Source: Streptomyces sp. LX-29
Lineage (GTDB): Bacteria; Actinomycetota; Actinomycetes; Streptomycetales; Streptomycetaceae
Reading direction: 5' to 3'
Length of the DNA stretch: 64,000 nucleotides
Assembly: GCF_029541745.1 (NCBI RefSeq)
Contig: NZ_CP089746.1
Coordinates: 5,217,559-5,281,558 of the forward strand
Below are positions 62,701-64,000 of the stretch, piece after piece (the stretch's first letter is position 1; each line of letters begins with the position of its first letter). The notes beneath the pieces were generated by a model, which searched no databases, was not told the DNA's origin, and saw only the letters and a program-made list of their open reading frames with translations. The translations under genes were made by a program, and so were the position numbers.

Positions 62701-63286
62701 CCGCACCCCCGCGCGGCGGGCCGCGGAGACGCCCGCCGCCGGCGGCGCCCCCGCCGCCACCGGCTCGCTCACCGAGCGGCTGGCCGGGCTGTCGGAGGCC
62801 GAGCGCGACCGGGAACTGCTGGACCTGGTGCGGACGCAGGTGGCGGCCGTGCTCGGCTACGCCGGGCCGGACGACGTCGACGCCGGGCGGGGCTTCCTCG
62901 ACCTGGGCTTCGACTCGCTCACCGCCGTGGACCTGCGCAACCGACTGGGCGCGGCCGCCGGGCTGCGCCTGCCGGTGACGCTGATCTTCGACTACCCGAC
63001 GCCCACCGCGCTCGCCGGATACCTGCGCGAGGAACTCGTGGTGGACGGCGCGGACTCCGTGCTCCCGTCCGTACACGCGGAACTCGACAAGCTGGAGGCG
63101 ATCCTCTCCGGGGTCGGCCCCGACGACGTCGAACGCCCCGGAATCGCCGCCCGTCTGCGCGATCTCCTGTCGAAGTGGAACGAAACGCAAAGTGCAACCG
63201 ACGGCGCGGCCGAGGACCGCGAGATCGCGTCCGCGACCGCTGACGAGATCTTCGATCTGCTCGACGACGAGCTCGGCTTCAACTGA
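47771..63286 (+). CDS. Type I modular PKS, three modules (K-M): KR, DH-KR, DH-KR
   Basis: 5171 residues. Docking helix 1-33 (NEETLRDYLKLVTADLHQTRLRL). K: KS Cys 206, AT Ser 660, KR Tyr 1356, ACP Ser 1528. L: KS 1760, AT 2206, DH His 2510/Asp 2678, KR 3107, ACP 3277. M: KS 3512, AT 3973, DH 4280/4447, KR 4875, ACP 5049. All ATs have GHSIG and HAFH (malonyl). It should make a hydroxyl and then two consecutive alkenes, a conjugated diene on which the next gene can extend. The C-terminal docking tail (SATADEIFDLLDDELG) is the common type. The ATG is fixed by an in-frame TAA immediately before it; the ribosome site is weak (TGGG at 47758). KS K is unlike the other KSs here. Module L looks like a chimera of I and G. 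Confidence 0.96.
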   Translation: MANEETLRDYLKLVTADLHQTRLRLREAEAKNHDPIAIVGIGCRYPGGVRSAEDLWRVVSEGVDAVSDFPVDRGWNVDTMYHPDPDHPGTSYVHEGGFVDAIADFDPSVFGISPREALSMDPQQRMLLETSWEAFERAGVDPTSVRGQQIGVFVGTSNHDYLAAILSSTENFEGYFGTGNAASVASGRLSYTFGLEGPAATVDTACSSSLVALHLAVQALRNNECTMALAGGATLMCAPGVFVDYSKMRGLALDGRSKPFAPEADGFCLGEGVGVLLVERLSDARRKGHPVLAVIRGTAVNQDGASNGLTSPNGPSQQRVILQALANARLTPDQVDAVEAHGTGTALGDPIEADALLATYGQDRPEGRPLLLGSVKSNIGHAQAGAGVGGVIKMVMALKHGVLPKTLHLTEPTPHVDWTSGDIELLTEAREWPETGQPRRAGVSSFGMSGTNAHTIIEEAPAPAAEETADAADPAPAARPPLTPVVLSGKDQGALRAQAAQLHAHLTSGRPAADLVDLGYSQAVTRPALDRRAAVVAADRDELLAGLAALAEGQSHPLLTEGLAAEGKLAFLFTGQGSQRLGMGRELYATHPVFAKALDDVCAQLDRFLERPLKDVLFGDDAEPLNRTGYTQPALFAVEVALFRLVQSWGLKPDFLAGHSIGELAAAHVAGVLSLTHASALVAARSQLMQQLPAGGAMIAVQATEDEVLPLLTDGVSIAALNGPTSVVVAGDEEAAVAIAAAFEAQGRKTKRLAVSHAFHSPHMDGMLDAFREVAERLTYHAPTIPIVSNLTGDLVSAEEITTADFWVRHVREAVRFLDGIRALEARGVTTFVELGPGGVLSAMGQDCLATTRAHAVAFVPALRDDRPEARTLTQALAQAHTRGVAVDWATFYAGTGADRVDLPTYAFQRQRFWPSNPFADMGDPAETGALSATDARFWEVVHSEDLAALADTLGIDGDQPLSAVLPALSAWRRRHHDRSTVDGWRYRTTWKPLTGAQPSLLTGTWLVVTPAGAADSPWPAETVRMLTERGVRVAQLSVDATAADRADLAERLRAALPEDTAPAGVLSLLGLDERPHTDHPELTAGLAGTVALVQALGDADLDARLWAVTRGAVSTGRSDRLTSAVQAQLWGLGRTVGHEHPERWGGLIDLPEAADERALGRLAEALSGLGDEDHLAIRPQGVFVRRLARAPHAETTDETTDAGWTGRGTALVTGGTGALGAHVARWLVGQGVEHLVLTSRRGADAPGAAELREELTALGAEVTLAACDVADRDALAALLASIPERYPLTTVVHAAGVLDDGVLDAQTPARLAAVLRPKATAALNLHELTRDLDLSAFVLFSSMAATFGAAGQANYTAANAYLDALAEQRRAEGLHAVSLAWGAWAEGGMATDELVAERLRLSGLPALAPEPATVALRTALDLDETFSLVVDIDWDRFGPGLTAIRPNPLVADLPEARHALEAARTADGDGADEASSLARRLAAAATEEERDALALDFVRTQVAVVLGHAGPETVEPTRAFRDLGFDSLTAVEIRNLLGSLTGLRLPATIIFDYPTPIILAEFLQEELVGSRPVAAGPAAPVAAVADDPIAIVGMSCRFPGGATTPEELWKLLISGQDAVTGFPADRGWDVDALYDPESGAENTTYVREGGFLHDAADFDPAFFGISPREALAMDPQQRLLLETSWEAFERAGIDPATLRGQQVGVFAGTNGQDYLPVILAAPGGSEGFMGTGNAASVLSGRVSYALGLEGPAVTVDTACSSSLVALHWAIQALQSGECSLALAGGITVMSTPGNFIDFSRQRGLATDGRIKAFAAGADGTGWGEGVGMLLVERLSDARKNGHPVLAIVRGSAVNQDGASNGLTAPNGPSQQRVIRQALAGAGLTTADVDAVEAHGTGTKLGDPIEAQALLATYGQDHTPEQPLYLGSIKSNFGHTQAAAGVAGVMKMVLAIQHGMLPQTLHVDEPTPHVDWSAGEIALLTEPVEWPETGRPRRAAVSSFGISGTNAHTIIEQAPAEEAAPARGTAPAALPVVLSARTGEGLRAQAERLRAHLAEEPDAALTDVGFSLATRRAAFEERAALVVADRDALLAGLEALSAGQSAPGLVTGSADGGKTAFLFTGQGSQRLGMGRELYDAYPVFADALDAVCAHLDGHLDRPLKDVVFGDDAELLHQTGYTQPALFAVEVALFRLVEAWGVKADFLSGHSIGELAAAHVSGVLSLEDACTLVAARGRLMQDLPAGGAMIAVQATEDEVLPLLTQGVSIAALNGPTSVVIAGDEDAAVTIAGTFEQQGRKTKRLTVSHAFHSPRMDAMLADFRAVAETLSYEAPRIPIVSNLTGALVSVEEITTADFWVRHVREAVRFLDGIRALEAQGVTTFVELGPDGVLSAMAQECVEGADAIFAAALRAGRPEAEALVAAVARAHVRGLAVDWAAFFAGTGAARVELPTYAFQRQRYWPKVSSLYLGDVAAVGLGEAEHPLLGASAELPDADGVLFTGRLALSTHPWLAGHTIMDTVLLPGTAFVELAIRAGDQVGCPHLEELTLEAPLVLPAQGGVQLRLSVAAADEFGRRPLSLHSRLEDLPAEEPWTRHASGVLATADGVPGPAFELSAWPPADAVEVELGDRYAGLLDIGFAYGPDFQGLRRAWRRDGEIFAEVRLPEETQEEAGRFGLHPALLDSALHAIGIGGLGVSDGTGRLPFAWSGVSLYASGASALRVHLAPVGAEGVRLELADVTGAPVAAVESLGLRPVSAEQLRTARTAYHESLFHMEWTELTGAAEAAPAGRWAVLGSAELLGADVPTYAAYADLAAAVDAGVQAPEFVFVTPGATGDGDAAAAAHHAAAEALGLVQEWLADDRFADSRLVVLTSGAVAAVPGEPVPDVARAAVWGLLRSAQSENPDRLLLVDLDERDLSRRALPGALASGESQLALRAGVASTPRLTRVAVDADAEREFRPAADGTVLVTGASGSLGGLVSRHLVAEHGVRNLLLVSRRGAEAPGAAELAAELAESGADVTWAACDVADREALAAVLADIPAAHPLTAVVHTAGVLDDGVISSLTPERVDRVMRPKVDAAWNLHELTRELDLAAFVLFSSSSGVFGGPGQGNYAAANAFLDALAAHRRASGLPATALAWGLWAGGGMGGTLDEADISRMRRAGLPPLPVAEGLALLDTALRMPEPALVPMRVDVAALRAVAASGAISPLLRGLVRVPVRRAAQAAGVAGGEAGLAGRLAGLSENEQERMLLDLVRGQVATVLGYAGAETIGSGRAFKELGFDSLTAVELRNQLNAVTGLRLPATLIFDYPDPTVLARHLRTELVGTGTGTAALAPAPVVAAVGDDEPIAIVAMSCRYPGGVRTPEDLWQMIAAGDDGISLFPDNRGWDLDALYDPNPETQGTSYAREGGFLHDAAEFDPAFFGISPREALAMDPQQRLLLETSWEAFERAGIDPLSVRGSQTGVFAGVMYHDYGSRLHAAPEEVEGYLGTGSSSSVVSGRVAYTFGLEGPAVTVDTACSSSLVALHLAAQALRNGECSLALAGGVTVMFTPGTFIEFSRQRGLAADGRCKSFAGAADGTGWGEGAGMLLLERLSDARRHGHEVLAIVRGSAVNQDGASNGLTAPNGPSQQRVIRQALANARLTGDQVDVVEAHGTGTTLGDPIEAQALLATYGQDHSAERPLWLGSVKSNLGHTQAASGVAGVIKMVLAMRHGLLPQTLHVDEPSPHVDWTAGAVELLTEAREWPRAERPRRAGVSSFGISGTNAHAIIEQAPEADPTEGAAEPQAPAAGTGLPFVPVLLSARGEDGLRAQAQRLRAHIGERSETAGDDLPGLADLGYSLATTRAALEHRAALVVADRDEALRALDALARGEADPAQVLRGVATEGKVAFLFTGQGSQRLGMGRELYAAFPVFAEALDAVCGELDRHLDRPLKDVLFGDDAELLDRTGYTQPALFAVEVALYRLVTAWGLRPDYLSGHSIGELAAAHVAGVLSLADAAKLVAARGRLMQELPAGGAMIAVQATEDEVLPLLTERVGVAALNGPRSVVIAGDEDEALQIASGFEAQGRKTKRLTVSHAFHSPLMEPMLADFRKLAEGLTFHAPKIPIVSNLTGAVVTADEIRLPEFWVRHVREAVRFLDGVRALHAAGVTTFLELGPDGVLSAMAEECLTDAADAGDTAFAPALRTGRPEARTLATALALAHVRGVAPDWAAFYAGTGATRTALPTYPFQRQRYWLDVGISAEDVASAGLEMAGHPLLGAAVELPDTGGFVFTGRLSLRSHPWLADHAVMDTVLLPGTAFVELALRAGEEAGCDTVEELTLQAPLVLPEQGAVQLRLELTAADEAGRRGLSLHSRREEAEADEPWTRHATGFLAPGAAAPAEPFPDVWPPAGATALDTADFYPGAAAAGLGYGPVFQGLTAAWRAGDELFAEVRLPQGFETQAGEFGLHPALLDSALHALGLDGSGEGARLPFAWTGARLHAAGAAGLRVRLRPADGGVALQLADATGTAVASIDQLVLRPVSAEQLNAARTAHHESLFRPEWTALPLPAEQTGEVPLGQRWAALGGEPFAVVGRTLDGYADLAALAAADGAVPDVVFVPLAAAGTGPQLPETARAAARDALELVRAWVTEPRFEDARLVFVTRGAVAAGAGEELADPAHATVWGLVRTAQSEHPGRLVLVDTDATDASRRALPAALGAEEPQLALRSGTAHAFRLARVPAQDTGTAPEFDPAGTVLLTGASGTLGALFARHLVAERGVRHLLLASRRGERAPGAAELATELTALGAEVTWAACDAADREALKRLLGAIPAEHPLTAVVHTAGVLDDGVIDSLTGERLDAVLRPKVDAAWNLHELTEGLELSAFVLFSSAAGVFGSAGQGNYAAANTFLDALARHRAARGLPATSLAWGLWVAAGGMAGSLDESDVTRMQRGGYAALPQDEGLALFDLAGTLAEPVLVPIRLDTGALRAQAAAGMLPTLLRGLVRTPARRAAETPAAGGAPAATGSLTERLAGLSEAERDRELLDLVRTQVAAVLGYAGPDDVDAGRGFLDLGFDSLTAVDLRNRLGAAAGLRLPVTLIFDYPTPTALAGYLREELVVDGADSVLPSVHAELDKLEAILSGVGPDDVERPGIAARLRDLLSKWNETQSATDGAAEDREIASATADEIFDLLDDELGFN
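47870..52480 (+). other. PKS module K: KS-AT(malonyl)-KR(B-type)-ACP, divergent KS
   Basis: KS Cys is codon 48386. The KS reads GIGCRYPGG, DYSKMRGLALDGRSKPF, GFCLGEG, TSPNGP and DPIEADALL where the others share AMSCRFPGG, EFSRQRG, GTGWGEG, TAPNGP and DPIEAQALL. AT Ser is codon 49748, with HAFH. A dimerization element (DARFWEVVHSEDLAALA) is present. The KR has LDD and Tyr codon 51836. ACP Ser is codon 52352. It accepts the methyl-branched chain from module J and makes the hydroxyl next to the methyl carbon. Confidence 0.9.
52532..57725 (+). other. PKS module L: KS-AT(malonyl)-DH-KR-ACP, DH motif HxxxD
   Basis: KS Cys is codon 53048; AT Ser codon 54386, with HAFH. The DH reads LAGHTIMDTVLLP (His codon 55298, Asp in place of Gly at 55310). 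The residue before the His is Gly where all other DHs here have Asp. YGPDFQ and HPALLD (Asp codon 55802) are present. The KR is B-type, Tyr codon 57089. ACP Ser is codon 57599. KS-AT resembles module I; DH-KR-ACP resembles module G. Confidence 0.88.
57788..63035 (+). other. PKS module M: KS-AT(malonyl)-DH-KR-ACP, DH motif HxxxD
   Basis: KS Cys is codon 58304; AT Ser codon 59687, with HAFH. The DH reads HAVMDTVLLP (His codon 60608, Asp at 60620) with YGPVFQ and HPALLD (Asp codon 61109). The KR is B-type, with TGASGTLG, LDD and Tyr codon 62393. ACP Ser is codon 62915. With module L it should give a conjugated diene. Confidence 0.88.
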
Positions 63287-63323
63287 CCAGCTCCACGTGA
63301 GCTTTCGGAATTCTTAGTTACGT

Positions 63324-63328
63324 GGGGA
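63324..63328 (+). promoter_or_regulatory. Ribosome binding site of gene 6
   Basis: GGGGA lies eight bases before the ATG at 63337, which directly follows TAA sharing its A (GCGTAAATGG). The 50-bp gap from gene 5 also holds AGCTC/GAGCT arms around CACGT (63289-63303), too short to call a terminator. Confidence 0.6.
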
Positions 63329-63336
63329 TGGCGTAA

Positions 63337-64000
63337 ATGGCTGTGGCGAACGAGGAGAAGTACCTCGACTACCTCAAGCGGGCGACGACCGATCTGCGCG
63401 AAGCGCGTCGGCGACTGCGCGAGGTGGAGGAGCGGGAGCAGGAGCCCATCGCCATCGTGGCGATGAGCTGCCGCTACCCGGGCGGGGTCCGCACCCCCGA
63501 GGAGCTGTGGGAGCTGGTGGCCCGCGGTGACGACGCGGTCTCGCCGTACCCCGTCAACCGCGGCTGGGGCGAGGACGTCCTCTTCGACCCGGACCCGGAG
63601 ACCGGGCACGAGGAGTACGTCCGCGAGGGCGGGTTCCTGCACGACGCCGCCGACTTCGACCCGGCGTTCTTCGGGATCTCGCCCCGCGAGGCGCTCGCCA
63701 TGGACCCGCAGCAGCGGCTGCTGCTGGAGACCACCTGGGAGGCGTTCGAGCGGGCCGGGATCGACCCGACCACGCTCCGCGGCAGCAGGACCGGCGTCTT
63801 CGCCGGCCTGATGTACCACGACTACGCCTCCCGGCTGTACTCCGCGCCCGAGGACGTCGAGGGCTTCCTCGGCAACGGAAGCACCGGCTCCATCGCCTCC
63901 GGCCGGGTGTCCTACACCTTCGGCCTGGAGGGCCCGGCCGTCACCATCGACACGGCGTGCTCCTCGTCGCTGGTGGCGCTGCACCTCGCCGCGCAGGCGT
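63337..64000 (+). CDS. Type I modular PKS, 3'-truncated: docking helix and start of KS (module N)
   Basis: The gene runs off the window; 221 residues are visible. It begins MAVANEEKYLDYLKRATTDL, a docking helix of the common class, matching the C-terminal tail of gene 5. The KS starts at residue 36 (EPIAIVAMSCRYPGG, nt 63442). The Cys is residue 208 (DTACSSSL, codon 63958), so the condensing site is intact. The segment with MYHDYA places this KS near those of modules H and M. The short 50-bp gap after gene 5 and the matched docking types make it the next enzyme of the line. AT and reductive domains are outside the window. Confidence 0.95.
   Translation, partial: MAVANEEKYLDYLKRATTDLREARRRLREVEEREQEPIAIVAMSCRYPGGVRTPEELWELVARGDDAVSPYPVNRGWGEDVLFDPDPETGHEEYVREGGFLHDAADFDPAFFGISPREALAMDPQQRLLLETTWEAFERAGIDPTTLRGSRTGVFAGLMYHDYASRLYSAPEDVEGFLGNGSTGSIASGRVSYTFGLEGPAVTIDTACSSSLVALHLAAQA
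63442..64000 (+). other. PKS module N (partial): ketosynthase N-terminal half
   Basis: Visible are PIAIV, the GISPREALAMDPQQRLLLE block and the active Cys (codon 63958). The HGTGT and NIGH histidines lie beyond the window. It should accept the diene chain from module M. Confidence 0.9.

Noticed and set aside
63289..63303. Terminator or operator in the gene 5-6 gap (AGCTC-CACGT-GAGCT)
   Set aside because: The stem is only 5 bp, and two ACGTG occurrences in 50 bp are not enough to call a site.
2..64000. Enoylreductase, methyltransferase or thioesterase domains
   Set aside because: I looked for ER nucleotide-binding, MT and terminal TE motifs in every inter-domain region and found none; DH-to-KR spacing is fully explained by the KR structural half.
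2..64000. TTA codons (bldA-dependent control)
   Set aside because: On reading through, the tta strings I noticed inside genes were out of frame; none was in frame. A computed codon count would settle it.
2..64000. tRNA, rRNA, CRISPR arrays or insertion sequences
   Set aside because: The window is almost wholly PKS coding sequence; the gaps are too short and contain no such structures.

Overview
This window is one continuous stretch of a giant type I modular polyketide synthase (PKS) locus from a high-GC actinomycete, most likely Streptomyces or a close relative. The evidence is the strongly G/C-ending codon use, GTG/ATG starts with GGAG- or AGGGGG-type ribosome sites, and classical actinobacterial KS-AT-(DH)-KR-ACP modules. 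All six genes lie on the plus strand and nothing but PKS was found. The first gene is cut at its 5' end and the last at its 3' end. No loading module, thioesterase, enoylreductase, regulator, transporter or tailoring gene is visible.

Layout (modules lettered A-N for this window only). Gene 1 (2-6829): rest of module A (KR-ACP) and module B (KS-AT-KR-ACP). Gene 2 (6877-17076): C (KS-AT-DH-KR-ACP) and D (KS-AT-KR-ACP). Gene 3 (17102-42388): a five-module, 8428-residue protein with E (DH-KR), F (KR), G (DH-KR), H (KR) and I (DH-KR). Gene 4 (42582-47546): single module J, with the only methylmalonyl-type AT and a KR whose catalytic Tyr is Gln. Gene 5 (47771-63286): K (KR), L (DH-KR) and M (DH-KR). 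Gene 6 (63337 to the window end): N-terminal docking helix and start of KS N. Every protein end that is visible carries a docking element.

If the modules act in gene order, they build: CH(OH)CH2 - CH(OH)CH2 - CH=CH - CH(OH)CH2 - CH=CH - CH(OH)CH2 - CH=CH - CH(OH)CH2 - CH=CH - C(=O) - CH(CH3) - CH(OH)CH2 - CH=CH - CH=CH -. This is a regular alkene/carbinol (1,5-diol) array, then an alpha-methyl-beta-hydroxy enone, then the start of a conjugated polyene. The pattern recalls linear polyene-polyol polyketides such as tetrafibricin, linearmycin, clethramycin and mediomycin. That family assignment is inference.

Non-coding DNA is scarce; every gap is under 230 bp. Two gaps hold notable structure. 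The 3-4 gap has six tandem 13-bp repeats running over the stop codon, followed by a perfect 13-bp hairpin. The 4-5 gap has a good promoter candidate followed by a long hairpin. Inside gene 3 there is an in-frame palindromic insertion at about 18743. Module L looks like a recent chimera of modules I and G.
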